DNA from: Segatella baroniae B14
GTDB lineage: Bacteria > Bacteroidota > Bacteroidia > Bacteroidales > Bacteroidaceae
Direction: 5' to 3'
Assembly: GCF_022024235.1 (NCBI RefSeq)
Contig: NZ_CP091799.1
Span: forward strand, 784,001 to 848,000
DNA length: 64,000 nucleotides
This document shows, piece by piece, positions 28,652-38,295 of the stretch (position 1 is the stretch's first letter; every line of letters starts with the position of its first letter). A model generated the notes under the pieces. The model ran no database searches. It was not told the origin of the DNA and saw only the letters and a program-made list of their open reading frames with translations. The position numbers and the translations under genes were made by a program.

Positions 28652-28688
28652 TTCTATATAAACTATAATATCTAAACCTAATTACACA

Positions 28689-29954
28689 ATGAAAAAAAAC
28701 GTATCAGTTTTAGTGTTACTTTTGTTGATGTTTGTTCCTTTTAGCATGCTAGCAAAAAGAAGTAACAAACATACTACCGATCGTGAGTATTGGTGCAGTC
28801 AAGCCTATAAGATGGCCAAGCCTGTACTTGAAAACATGGCAAAAGGTGAATTGCAAAAGAATATGCAACTCGAAGTTTCACCTACATGGGATGGACGAAA
28901 TAAAAAGGTGGCCTATATGGAATGTTTTGGACGTTTGATGGCAGGTATTACACCTTGGTTGAGTTTGCCAGATGATAACACGCTTGAAAGCAAACAACGG
29001 AAACAGCTGAGAGAGTGGGCTTTAGAAAGCTATAAAAACGCAGTTGATCCTAATTCGCCAGACTGTCTATTATGGAAAGGTGAGGGACAACTTATGGTAG
29101 ATGCAGCATACATCGCTGAAAGTTTCCTCAGAGGTTTTGATACGTTTTGGACTCCGCTTGATGAACAGACCAAGAAAAGATATATCAACAATTTCTTAGG
29201 TGTAAGAGCTATAGATCCACCATATACAAACTGGGTGTTATTCTCTTCAACCATCGAAAGTTTTCTTGCTAAAGTTGGTGCACCCTATGACACATATCGT
29301 GTTAACTCTGCTGTGAGAAAAGTGGAGGAGTGGTACGTGGGAGATGGCTGGTATGCAGATGGACCAGACTTTGCTTTCGATTACTATAGTAGCTATGTAT
29401 TCCATCCGATGTATCTTGAAACTTTAAAAGCTATGGATGAAGCTAAGGCTCATAATCGCATAGATTATAAGAAATATTGGGAACGCGAACTGAAACGGGC
29501 ACAGAAGTTTTCTATTATCCTTGAGCGATTCATTTCGCCAGAAGGTACCTTTCCTGTTATCGGTCGTTCTACACCATATCGTCTTGCTGCTTTGCAGCCA
29601 TTAGCTCTCATGGCATGGTATCAGACTCTGCCAAAAGATTTAAGTAATGGACAAGTTCGTGCAGCTCTTTCTAAGGTAATGCATCGCATGTTTGATGAAC
29701 AGAATAATTATAATACTGGTGGCTTCCTTACTATTGGATTCTGTGGAAATCAACCTGGTACAGCAGACTGGTATACCAATAATGGTAGTCTGTATATGAC
29801 AAGTTTAAGCTTTATGCCGTTAGGTTTGCCTGCAGATGCTCCATTCTGGACAGATGCTGCTCAGCCTTGGACTCAAGTTAAGGCTTGGGGTGGTCTGGCT
29901 TTCCCTAAGGATCATCGATGGTCTGATGATATCAAGACTAAAGATAGATATTAA
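28689..29954 (+). CDS. DUF2264 family exported protein (candidate glycosidase)
   Basis: Signal peptide (residues 1-22), then a ~395-residue domain rich in Trp, Tyr and Asp that fits an (alpha/alpha)6 barrel: SPTWDGRNKKVAYMECFGR, GDGWYADGPDF, FDYYSSYVFHPM. This is the DUF2264 family; I recall members being classed as beta-glucuronidases (GH154), but I am not sure that applies here. Expected in the periplasm. It lies behind a LolA-like gene and before an AraC regulator that may control it. Confidence 0.75.
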   Translation: MKKNVSVLVLLLLMFVPFSMLAKRSNKHTTDREYWCSQAYKMAKPVLENMAKGELQKNMQLEVSPTWDGRNKKVAYMECFGRLMAGITPWLSLPDDNTLESKQRKQLREWALESYKNAVDPNSPDCLLWKGEGQLMVDAAYIAESFLRGFDTFWTPLDEQTKKRYINNFLGVRAIDPPYTNWVLFSSTIESFLAKVGAPYDTYRVNSAVRKVEEWYVGDGWYADGPDFAFDYYSSYVFHPMYLETLKAMDEAKAHNRIDYKKYWERELKRAQKFSIILERFISPEGTFPVIGRSTPYRLAALQPLALMAWYQTLPKDLSNGQVRAALSKVMHRMFDEQNNYNTGGFLTIGFCGNQPGTADWYTNNGSLYMTSLSFMPLGLPADAPFWTDAAQPWTQVKAWGGLAFPKDHRWSDDIKTKDRY

Positions 29955-29992
29955 AATGATGAATGAAGGTGATTCTCTTTAAACAGTGAATA

Positions 29993-30901
29993 ATGAAAAC
30001 CAATAAGAGCTTAAATATCTCTAACAAAATATACGAACTTGACTTGGCCCGGTTAAGTCAAGAACTTAAGTTTGTATCGTATCATGATGGCGAAATAGCT
30101 CTTGTGGATAGTATCGTTAAGGAGAAGCATCTTCATAATCTTCATCTGAATGCATATTGTGTAGTGTTAGTATCGCAGGGTAATTGTAGCTTTGACTTTA
30201 ATGGACAAAGTCAACATTTACACGCGGGTGAGGTGGTACTTGCTCCTCCTGGTTCTACGCTTAAGGACTATGATATGAGTGATGACTTTAAAGGTAAAGC
30301 TATCTGTTTATCGTCAGATATCATTCACTCTCTATTAGGCAGCAAAATAGGCCAATGGAATCTCTTTGTTTACGATCAGAAGATGCATATTATGCAGCTG
30401 ACAGAATCTTTTCGCCAACAGTATTTGTGCTATTATGAGCTTATTCGATTTAAGGCAAAATATGCCAAGGGGACAAATCGGGTAGAGGCTATGCGAGCAA
30501 TTATCAAAGGATTATTGTTAGATATGTGTAGTGTTATGGATGATTATCTGAGTGATACCAAGGCTGACCATTCACATGGCAAGATACTTTTTGATCGTTT
30601 TATCGATCGACTATCGTCAAGTTCTGTCAAATATGGTCCAGTATCGCGCTATGCAGCAGAATTATCGATTACTCCAAAATATTTATCGATGCTATGTAGT
30701 AAATATAGTAATAGAACTGCAACTGAATGGATCAGGCAATATACAAAAGAGGATATTCGTTTTAACCTCTGTAATACCACCTTATCAATGAAAGAAATCT
30801 GTAATAAAATGGGATTTGCTAATATTTCTTTCTTTGCAAACTATGTGCATAAATACTTTGGTAAAACTCCTGGAGAATTACGGAATGAGAACAAGCGATA
30901 A
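29993..30901 (+). CDS. AraC family transcriptional regulator
   Basis: 302 aa. The N-terminal part (about 20-150) is a cupin-like sensor (VLVSQGNCSFDFNGQSQHLHAGEVVLAPPGS). The C-terminal ~95 residues hold two helix-turn-helix units, with SRYAAELSITPKYLSMLC and the second ending in SFFANYVHKYFGKTPGELR. One-component regulator, probably of the preceding DUF2264 gene 38 bp away or of a scattered sugar regulon; the ligand is unknown. Confidence 0.9.
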   Translation: MKTNKSLNISNKIYELDLARLSQELKFVSYHDGEIALVDSIVKEKHLHNLHLNAYCVVLVSQGNCSFDFNGQSQHLHAGEVVLAPPGSTLKDYDMSDDFKGKAICLSSDIIHSLLGSKIGQWNLFVYDQKMHIMQLTESFRQQYLCYYELIRFKAKYAKGTNRVEAMRAIIKGLLLDMCSVMDDYLSDTKADHSHGKILFDRFIDRLSSSSVKYGPVSRYAAELSITPKYLSMLCSKYSNRTATEWIRQYTKEDIRFNLCNTTLSMKEICNKMGFANISFFANYVHKYFGKTPGELRNENKR

Positions 30902-30919
30902 GCTCCGACAATAATAAAT

Positions 30920-30974
30920 GAGCAGCACTCGCTTCAGAAGGTTCTGTATAAAATGAAGCTGTGTGCTGCTCTTT
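30920..30974 (+). terminator. Terminator of the AraC gene
   Basis: GAGCAGCAC (30920-30928) pairs with GTGCTGCTC (30963-30971), with an inner CTTCA/TGAAG stem, followed by TTT. It also faces the convergent FadL-type gene. Confidence 0.7.
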
Positions 30975-31061
30975 AGCTTAGAGAGATCTTTTTAAATGCA
31001 GTATGGTATGTTTATGTATTGCTAAATATATGTATTTTTTTAAGAGATCTCACTTTAATAA

Positions 31062-32420
31062 TTAAAATTTGTAATCGATACCAAAGCCAATAACCCCATT
31101 CGTGCGTTTAAGAGTTTCTGTTCCCGACAATTTAGTATCGTAATAATTATCTACTTGCTTCTCATAATCACTATAGAGAGTTGTAAAATATCCAGCATTG
31201 ATGCGTACATGTTCATTAACGTTGACCGCTACACCTGCACCAATTGAGTAGCTATCACATGCAAACGATGTATTAGTTTGGTAATCATCAGATAGTCCAT
31301 AGTCTGTACGTTGTCCGCCAACGCTTACAGTCCATGTTTTATTAATATCATACTCGACACCTGCCAAAAACTCATTTGTTCCTCTCTTTAGCGCCTCTTG
31401 GCGATTATTAGACATCTTTGCATGTTTATCGTCAAACCAATGATATTCGAGTGTGGCACGAAGTTTAGGAGTAAACTCATACCCAGCAGCAATGCTTAGT
31501 AGTGCAGGTATATCATAACGAATCTTGTTGCCATCTTTAAATGCAGACAGTAAGCCGTCAGGATCACTATTTACGGAAGTACTGTTAGGAATATTCAGTT
31601 TGGTACGGAATTCATACTTGGCTGTCAATGTGAGTGGACCATTATGATAATTAGCACCTAATATTGGATTGACTCCCCATCCACTCTGGTCGCAGTCTAG
31701 CTGATAGTTAATCAATTCTGCAGTCCTGTTAATTCCCTGAGAAGCAAGTCCTTTAATAATGGCATCTTTAAGTGTAGCTTTGACGTGCCCACGATAGTAT
31801 CCTTGATAATAGCTGACACGAAAACCTACAGAAGCAGAAAAATAATCGCCTATCTTATGTGCAAAACTTACTTGTGCTCCATATATATACTGTTTACCCT
31901 TAACTTGTGCATCGATATCATACATTTCAGGGGTAATAGAGCCTGAAGAATTGGCGTAGATCCCAGCCATAAGAGGAGCTATAAACATCGGCAAGCCCTC
32001 ATTATAACGTACATAGCCACCACTACCTACGATACCCAACATAGCTGAGATAGCCCAATTATCCTTATGATAAGAAGCAAAAAGACCAGGGACAAAAGGA
32101 GCAGAAGCCTTACCATGGAAAGTTTTGGTCTGGTTTTCTTCTGTATAAAGTGGAAATGTTGACTCTATATCACGATTCTGAGTAGGTATCTGCCAATTAA
32201 ATGAGAGTTGCCATCCTTCGTGCCCCCATACTAAGCCAGCAGGGTTACTATAGGCTGCATCGACTTCAAAAGAAGCACCACGAGCCATCATTCGGTCAAA
32301 CGCGATATGGTAGTTCGTATTACTCATTAATCCACCAGCCATAGCTTCGCTACAACACGCCATCATAGCGATCATTCCGCACACTTTCAATCTTTTCACT
32401 TGTTTTGGTAATGCATTCAT
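31062..32420 (-). CDS. OmpP1/FadL family outer-membrane transport protein
   Basis: A signal peptide ending near residue 28 precedes a 452-aa beta-barrel with the FadL-family start NTNYHIAFDRMMARGA...DAAYSNPAGLVW, where the NPA motif is diagnostic. The C-terminus ends in FGIDYKF, a typical outer-membrane insertion signal. It should let hydrophobic compounds such as fatty acids or aromatics across the outer membrane. Minus-strand TATTTTTG element at 32502-32509. Single gene, divergent from GH9. Confidence 0.87.
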   Translation of the reverse strand: MNALPKQVKRLKVCGMIAMMACCSEAMAGGLMSNTNYHIAFDRMMARGASFEVDAAYSNPAGLVWGHEGWQLSFNWQIPTQNRDIESTFPLYTEENQTKTFHGKASAPFVPGLFASYHKDNWAISAMLGIVGSGGYVRYNEGLPMFIAPLMAGIYANSSGSITPEMYDIDAQVKGKQYIYGAQVSFAHKIGDYFSASVGFRVSYYQGYYRGHVKATLKDAIIKGLASQGINRTAELINYQLDCDQSGWGVNPILGANYHNGPLTLTAKYEFRTKLNIPNSTSVNSDPDGLLSAFKDGNKIRYDIPALLSIAAGYEFTPKLRATLEYHWFDDKHAKMSNNRQEALKRGTNEFLAGVEYDINKTWTVSVGGQRTDYGLSDDYQTNTSFACDSYSIGAGVAVNVNEHVRINAGYFTTLYSDYEKQVDNYYDTKLSGTETLKRTNGVIGFGIDYKF

Positions 32421-32828
32421 TTTTGTTTATTGGTAAATTTATTGCTTATTAAAACGTAGTATTTCTGTATACGATTCAATATTTAAGATAAAAAACGTTT
32501 GCAAAAATATAAAAAGACATGGACAAAAAAATGTAATATGAAAGCGTTTTTCTATGGTTTTCCCATATACTAAAACTTTGTGGAAATATAGATAAAAACT
32601 CTTGATTATATGGAATAAAAATGAAGTAATAAAAGTTTTATAACGTAGGTTTGCAGAATAAAATAACAGTGATTGATTTGTATAATTAAGTTGGCTTTTA
32701 CGCTTTTATATCATATATATTTGGAAGTATATGTTTTTTTGTTAACTTTGTAACATGGTTTGGTGATCATTCAGATCATCAGCGCATCATTTATCTTGGA
32801 AAGATATAATCTAGCATTAATTGATAAC
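32421..32828. other. Divergent intergenic region between FadL-type gene and GH9
   Basis: A/T-rich region holding the GH9 promoter (32720-32750) and a likely -7 element for the porin (32502-32509, minus). No gene or clear operator is seen. Confidence 0.5.
32720..32750 (+). promoter_or_regulatory. Promoter of the GH9 gene
   Basis: TTTG (32720-32723), a 19-nt spacer and TAACTTTG (32743-32750) match the consensus exactly. The leader would be about 72 nt. Confidence 0.75.
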
Positions 32829-34511
32829 ATGAAAAAACTATTTGCAACAATCTTATTTGGAATCGTTTGCTTTTTTGGTTATTCATTGCAAGCTTCATCG
32901 CAAACAGCTGTATCTCAACCAACATTCAAGGATATAGCCGAGGCATCCCTTAAGGCCTTTTATCTTATTCGTTCGGGTGTACCCATCGAAACACAGTATG
33001 CTGGAGAATACGCCAGACCTCTAAGTCACAAAGATACCCATGTGCTTATTCATCCTTCGGCAGCATCCCTTGATAGACCAGCTGGTACTGTGATATCCTC
33101 GCCTTTAGGGTGGTATGATGCAGGTGATTATAATAAGTATGTTGTAAACTGTGCCTATTCCTGTGGATTAATGCTTCTGGCGTATGAGCAAATACCCGAT
33201 TACTTTAAACAGCATGGATCAAATATTCCAGAAAGTAGTAATAGAACAGCAGATATACTGGATGAAGTTATGTTTAGCCTGAAATGGATGCTTACCATGC
33301 AAGATCCAGAAGATGGAGGAGTATATCATAAATTGACTACTCCACATTTTGAAGAGTTTATTATGCCATCTGAATGTAAACAACAGCGCTATGTTGTACA
33401 AAAAAGTGTAACTGCAACATATGACTTCGCCGCAATTATGGCGCAAGCAGCCCGTATTTTTAAAGGAAATCTTGATTATCCGGAATTTTCTACCCAGGCT
33501 TTAGTTGCTGCTGAAAAAGCATATAAGTGGGCTAAAAAACATCCATATGCCTATTATGACCAAAACAAAATAAATAATACATTTAAGCCTGCTATTACTA
33601 CAGGTAGTTATGGTGACAATAATGCTAGTGATGAATGCTTTTGGGCATCAATTGAACTTTTTTTAATGACGCATAAGTATACTTATTATTTTGAAGCTAT
33701 TCGTAATCAACCATTTCAAATGAATGTGCCTTCATGGGCTTCTGTTGCTACTTTAGGTTCGTTGGAGGCTATTGTTCATGGACATGGTATACTACACGAT
33801 AAAGCTATCATCAGATTACATCATTTTGCCAAACATCTTGCGCGCTTATCAATGAAATCATCGATAGGAGCAAGTTTCGGTACTCGTCCTCAAGATTTCT
33901 ACTGGGGAAGTCTTGCTAATGCGTGCACACAAGGTTATATTTTATTGATGGCAGATAAGTATCATATTGATAAACGCGAGAGCCGCAAATCGTCACGCCA
34001 GGAACATCGATTAGTGGATAAAGTTCAAACAATAGACAAAAGTAAATCTGTAGCAGCTTCATCGTTGCCTCATCGTAGGCATCGTCGTTCAACTCAAAAA
34101 CAGAGCAAACGTAGTAGGATTAAATCTTTGAAAATACGCCGCAGTAAACAGCGCAAGGAGTCTAATGATTATAAAGCTATCGCTCGCGCAAATATGCAAT
34201 ACATCTTAGGTCATAATCCCACAGGCTATTGCTTTGTAACAGCCATGGGCATCAAACCTGTCATGCATCCTCATCATCGTTTATCGGCAGCAGATGCTAT
34301 AGCAAAACCATTTCCTGGCCTGTTGGTAGGTGGACCAAATCCAGGGCAACAGGATAAAAAAGATTTGGATAAGATAAACATTCTTTATCCAAGTAAGGAA
34401 CCTGCATTATCATATCTCGATGTTACAGAGTCTTATGCTTCTAATGAAATCGCAATTAACTGGCAGGCTTCTTTAGTAGCACTTGCTTCATGGCTGGCAA
34501 GTTTAGAGTAG
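32829..34511 (+). CDS. Secreted glycoside hydrolase family 9 (cellulase)
   Basis: Signal peptide (about residues 1-23), then a GH9 (alpha/alpha)6 barrel without an N-terminal Ig-like domain. The catalytic-base motif WYDAGDYNKY lies near residues 95-104, the YILGHNPTGYCFVT segment near 455-470 and the acid Glu in SNEIAINW near 540. It hydrolyses beta-1,4-glucan, probably in the periplasm or outside. Between about 381 and 447 it carries an Arg/Lys/Ser-rich stretch (PHRRHRRSTQKQSKRSR and on) not expected inside a GH9 domain. I start at 32829, where the signal peptide begins. Confidence 0.9.
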   Translation: MKKLFATILFGIVCFFGYSLQASSQTAVSQPTFKDIAEASLKAFYLIRSGVPIETQYAGEYARPLSHKDTHVLIHPSAASLDRPAGTVISSPLGWYDAGDYNKYVVNCAYSCGLMLLAYEQIPDYFKQHGSNIPESSNRTADILDEVMFSLKWMLTMQDPEDGGVYHKLTTPHFEEFIMPSECKQQRYVVQKSVTATYDFAAIMAQAARIFKGNLDYPEFSTQALVAAEKAYKWAKKHPYAYYDQNKINNTFKPAITTGSYGDNNASDECFWASIELFLMTHKYTYYFEAIRNQPFQMNVPSWASVATLGSLEAIVHGHGILHDKAIIRLHHFAKHLARLSMKSSIGASFGTRPQDFYWGSLANACTQGYILLMADKYHIDKRESRKSSRQEHRLVDKVQTIDKSKSVAASSLPHRRHRRSTQKQSKRSRIKSLKIRRSKQRKESNDYKAIARANMQYILGHNPTGYCFVTAMGIKPVMHPHHRLSAADAIAKPFPGLLVGGPNPGQQDKKDLDKINILYPSKEPALSYLDVTESYASNEIAINWQASLVALASWLASLE

Positions 34512-34623
34512 ACAATTCATTAGTATGCCAACATCACCAACGAATACTTACTTATTATGATGAAATATCTAAAATAACAATATCTTTGTTTAAATTATAC
34601 TATATTTTACCTATTTCTTAGTA

Positions 34624-34654
34624 TTGTGAATTCTTAAGCATCATGGTATCTTTG
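34624..34654 (+). promoter_or_regulatory. Promoter of the TonB receptor operon
   Basis: TTG (34624-34626), a 20-nt spacer and TATCTTTG (34647-34654) lie about 55 bp upstream of the receptor start. No Fur-box-like dyad was evident. Confidence 0.6.
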
Positions 34655-34709
34655 CATCGCTTTCGATAAAGAACTGAAAAGTTGAAGTATTGATATAAAT
34701 AATAGGTAT

Positions 34710-36932
34710 ATGGTAAAAAATAATAAGGTATTAACGATTGGATTAATGATGCTGTCATCGCAGATGGTTGCAGCAAAGACAGTATCACCTTCTACTAAAC
34801 TAAATAGTGAAGATATAACTGCATCGAAAGATAGTAGTAAGGGCTATTTTTCTGAGCAGAATCTTGATAATGTTGTTGTCATAGCTAAGTCAAAAGCTAG
34901 GAAATTGCAAGAGCAAGCTTATGCAGTATCTGTAGTAGATCTATCAAAACAATATACTACAATTAAACCTCTTGATAAAGTTCTGAATACAGTAAGTAGT
35001 ATTCGCGTGCGAGAAGATGGAGGAGTAGGAAGTAACTATACTTTCTCTATGAATGGTTTTAGTGGCAATCAAGTAAAATTTTTCCTTGATGGAATACCTA
35101 TGGATAACTTCGGTAGCAGTTTTAATCTTGCCAACTTATCTGCGAATATCGCAGAACATATAGAGGTATTCAAAGGAGTATTACCAGTCTATTTAGGAGG
35201 TGATGCACTTGGAGGAGCTGTGAATATTGTAACTCGAAAGAATGCAAATTACCTTGATGCAACTTATTCTATAGGTTCATTTGGTACACATAAAGTAAGT
35301 TTAAATGGTGCTTATACCAACACAAACACAGGATTTACTATTCGTACGAATGCATTTTATAATTACTCTAAGAATAATTTTAAAGTATATGCTCCTATTG
35401 TCGACTTAAATACAGGTGAGCAATTAGGGGATGAATGGGTAAAACGTTTCCATGATCAATATCAGTCTGGTGGTTTAAAAGTAGAGTCGGGTATAATAGG
35501 TAAGTCGTGGGCGGATTATTTTCTTGTTGGCGCCATCTTGTCTGCAAATGATAAAAATATTCAGACTGGTGCTACAATGGATGCTGTATATGGTAAACCT
35601 ACAACCAAGAGTATTTCTTTCATTCCTAGTATCCGCTATCATAAAACTAACCTCTTCATACCAGGTCTCGATCTGTCTCTTTATACAACATACAGTATAG
35701 TTAATACTAACAATGTAGATACAGCTGCTGTAACTTATAATTGGCGTGGAGAATCAATTGCTAGCAATAGTCGTGGTGAAGGATATCTAACTAACGCTAC
35801 AATCCATGAGCGTCAGTGGCAAGTTAATGCTAATCTTAATTATGTGATTGATGATCATCAGAGCATTACTTTTAATCATGTATTCAGTAGTATGCGACAT
35901 AAGCAAGATGATAAAGAATATCCTGACTATGCAATGAATAATATCTCTCAGTATCTCACAAAGAATATTTCAGGGCTAGGTTATCAACTACGATATGATC
36001 GATGGAATGTCAATGTTTTCGGAAAGGCTTATTTCTTACACACATCTACTCATAAACTTATGGATCAGTTCCTCGAAACTGAGCATTATGAACAAGTGAA
36101 AAATAACAAAAGTAAGATCGGCTATGGAACTGCTGCTACCTATTTTATATTACCTTCATTGCAGTTGAAAGCTAGCTTCGAGCAAGCTTATCGTATGCCT
36201 GAAGCAGTTGAAATATTTGGTGATGGATTTATTCAAAAAGCTAATCCTGATCTTCGTCCGGAGATTTCTAGAAATCTGAACATTGGTTTACGCTTTGATC
36301 AGCAGATTGATGAACATCACCTTATGACTGAAGTAAGCTACATCTATCGCAATACAAAAGACTTCATTCTGAAAGGTGTAAGTCTTACTAGTGATCCAAC
36401 TACTTCTTATGAGAATATAGGTAAAGCTATAACTAATGGTTTAGAAGCAAGTTTACAGTATAGTTGGCGCAATAATTTAAATGTAGGTTTTAATCTTACT
36501 TATCAGGATATTAAGGACAGACAGAAGACAGAGACTGTAGACAATTCGTATGTAGATACAGGTGTATCAGAGAATGTAACTTATGGTCAGCGGATGCCTA
36601 ATATACCATATTTCTTTATGAATGGTGATGCATCATGGAATTTTCACAATATACTAGCTAAAGGTAATACTTTGACATTGGGCTATAATTGTGATTATAT
36701 CTATAAATATTATCTAAGTTTTCCTGGCTTGGGACGTCCTACAAGTAAGAAATATATTCCTACACAGTTCTCACATAATGCATCGCTTACCTATTTGATG
36801 AATGAGGGTAAATATAGTGTATCTCTTGAGTGCACAAATCTTACGGATGAGAAACTCTATGATAACTATCGCCTGCAGAAGCCAGGTCGTGCATTTAATA
36901 TTAAATTCCGCCTATTCCTCTCTAAGATGTAA
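34710..36932 (+). CDS. TonB-dependent outer-membrane receptor (probable iron/siderophore type)
   Basis: 740 aa: signal peptide (1-~22), TonB-box region near 45-60 (NLDNVVVIAK), plug domain at about 65-190 (FFLDGIPMDNFG, GALGGAVNIV-like segment) and a 22-strand barrel ending in FRLFLSKM. It lacks the carboxypeptidase-like N-terminal domain of SusC proteins, which favours a siderophore, heme or cobalamin importer over a glycan importer. The next gene, 40 bp on, is a DUF4374 surface lipoprotein, a pairing like XusA-XusB of Bacteroides. The ligand is inferred. Confidence 0.87.
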   Translation: MVKNNKVLTIGLMMLSSQMVAAKTVSPSTKLNSEDITASKDSSKGYFSEQNLDNVVVIAKSKARKLQEQAYAVSVVDLSKQYTTIKPLDKVLNTVSSIRVREDGGVGSNYTFSMNGFSGNQVKFFLDGIPMDNFGSSFNLANLSANIAEHIEVFKGVLPVYLGGDALGGAVNIVTRKNANYLDATYSIGSFGTHKVSLNGAYTNTNTGFTIRTNAFYNYSKNNFKVYAPIVDLNTGEQLGDEWVKRFHDQYQSGGLKVESGIIGKSWADYFLVGAILSANDKNIQTGATMDAVYGKPTTKSISFIPSIRYHKTNLFIPGLDLSLYTTYSIVNTNNVDTAAVTYNWRGESIASNSRGEGYLTNATIHERQWQVNANLNYVIDDHQSITFNHVFSSMRHKQDDKEYPDYAMNNISQYLTKNISGLGYQLRYDRWNVNVFGKAYFLHTSTHKLMDQFLETEHYEQVKNNKSKIGYGTAATYFILPSLQLKASFEQAYRMPEAVEIFGDGFIQKANPDLRPEISRNLNIGLRFDQQIDEHHLMTEVSYIYRNTKDFILKGVSLTSDPTTSYENIGKAITNGLEASLQYSWRNNLNVGFNLTYQDIKDRQKTETVDNSYVDTGVSENVTYGQRMPNIPYFFMNGDASWNFHNILAKGNTLTLGYNCDYIYKYYLSFPGLGRPTSKKYIPTQFSHNASLTYLMNEGKYSVSLECTNLTDEKLYDNYRLQKPGRAFNIKFRLFLSKM

Positions 36933-36972
36933 TTATATAGCCAATTTAACATTTAAAAGAATACAAATAAAT

Positions 36973-38205
36973 ATGAATTTTCAGACAATTATCAAAAATA
37001 AAATACAATCTATTGTCTTAGTATCTTCACTCTTAGCAAGTTTAACGTTTCTTGCTTCTTGCGATGACGATATGGGCAGCACAGAAGTTGCTAATGAACC
37101 TTATGTTATGGCACTTGGTATCACCAATAGTGGCACTACTACATACTATGCAGTAACCACTTCAGATTTGATGAATGGTACTATCGATGCTATCGGGAAA
37201 GGTCTCGAGCAGAATGGTTATCGTGATTATCAACAAGCAGAACAAACCATCTTTTCGATTGGTGGTTTAGGTGTAACAGAGGCTGTAGGTATACAACGCG
37301 ATACAGAAGGATACATTCAGGAAGTAAGTAATTTCCAATTCAATAATACTCCGATTGGATTTTGTCAGGTTGATAATAATACGATGGCAGCACTTGAATT
37401 GCCTACATCTGCAGGAAAAAATCAAAATCTAACTTTTTACAGCGTTGATATTAAGTCATTAGCTCTTAAAAATAAAATAACAACAACACCTGTAGCGCCA
37501 ATGGATGAAGAAGAATGGCCTTCTGTAACGGGCATGGTTTACGCAGGTGGTAATCTGTATGTAAGTTATGTTCCAATGAGTACTACCACCTTTGCAACAC
37601 CAGCTGTAGATACAGCTTACGTAGCAGTATATAGCTATCCTGATTGTCAGTTTAAGGCTCTTATTAAGGACCCTCGTTTTGGCAATATAGGCTCATGGAA
37701 TGCTTTCAATGGACTCCAAAAGGATGAAAATGGCGATATTTATGCGATGTCTAATTCGTCACTAGCTAATGGCTTTTCACAGTCTACTAAAAACTCAGGC
37801 TTTTTAAAAATTAATTCTGGAGAAACTAAATTTGATCCAAATTATAGTTTTGATTATCAGGCATTAACTGGACAGAAAGTTGCACATTGGCTTTATTTAG
37901 GTAACGGTAAGGTTTATGCAGAAGTAACTACACGCCTGGATGCTAGTGCATGGAGTGACGCCGATCTAAAGTGTTGTATAATCGATCTTGTAAACAAGAC
38001 TTCACAGGATATTGTAGAAATACCTATACACAATGGTAGTGGTGGTCGCCGATTCGTTGCTTTCCAAGAAGGCAATTATGTCTATGCTCCGATAGGTACA
38101 TCAGAAGGACTCTATGTGTATCGTACGGATATTACAACAGGTCAGGCTGTAAAAGGTGCTAAAATAGCAGCAACATTTGTAGGAGGACTCTTCAAACTTG
38201 ATTAA
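36973..38205 (+). CDS. DUF4374 surface lipoprotein (XusB-like)
   Basis: About 410 aa with a lipoprotein signal: hydrophobic segment then LASC at ~28-31. Acidic residues (DDD) follow the Cys directly, as in Bacteroidota surface-export signals. The rest is repeated beta-strand blades consistent with a propeller (TSDLMNGTID, GGLGVTEAVG, LYLGNGKVYAEV). The DUF4374 family includes, as I recall, XusB, which captures ferric siderophores for a TonB receptor. It lies 40 bp behind the TonB receptor, so both probably form one uptake unit. No PepSY-type inner-membrane gene follows. Confidence 0.8.
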   Translation: MNFQTIIKNKIQSIVLVSSLLASLTFLASCDDDMGSTEVANEPYVMALGITNSGTTTYYAVTTSDLMNGTIDAIGKGLEQNGYRDYQQAEQTIFSIGGLGVTEAVGIQRDTEGYIQEVSNFQFNNTPIGFCQVDNNTMAALELPTSAGKNQNLTFYSVDIKSLALKNKITTTPVAPMDEEEWPSVTGMVYAGGNLYVSYVPMSTTTFATPAVDTAYVAVYSYPDCQFKALIKDPRFGNIGSWNAFNGLQKDENGDIYAMSNSSLANGFSQSTKNSGFLKINSGETKFDPNYSFDYQALTGQKVAHWLYLGNGKVYAEVTTRLDASAWSDADLKCCIIDLVNKTSQDIVEIPIHNGSGGRRFVAFQEGNYVYAPIGTSEGLYVYRTDITTGQAVKGAKIAATFVGGLFKLD

Positions 38206-38240
38206 ATTTATAAAATTGCTTCAAAAGATGCAGCAAACAA

Positions 38241-38282
38241 AGCCCTCGGTATGTAAAAGACATATCGAGGGCTAAATTTTTA
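38241..38282 (+). terminator. Terminator of the receptor operon
   Basis: AGCCCTCG (38241-38248) pairs with CGAGGGCT (38266-38273), with an inner ATGT/ACAT stem, followed by AAATTTTTAT. It also faces the convergent transporter gene. Confidence 0.85.
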
Positions 38283-38295
38283 TCTTAAAGTGTAA

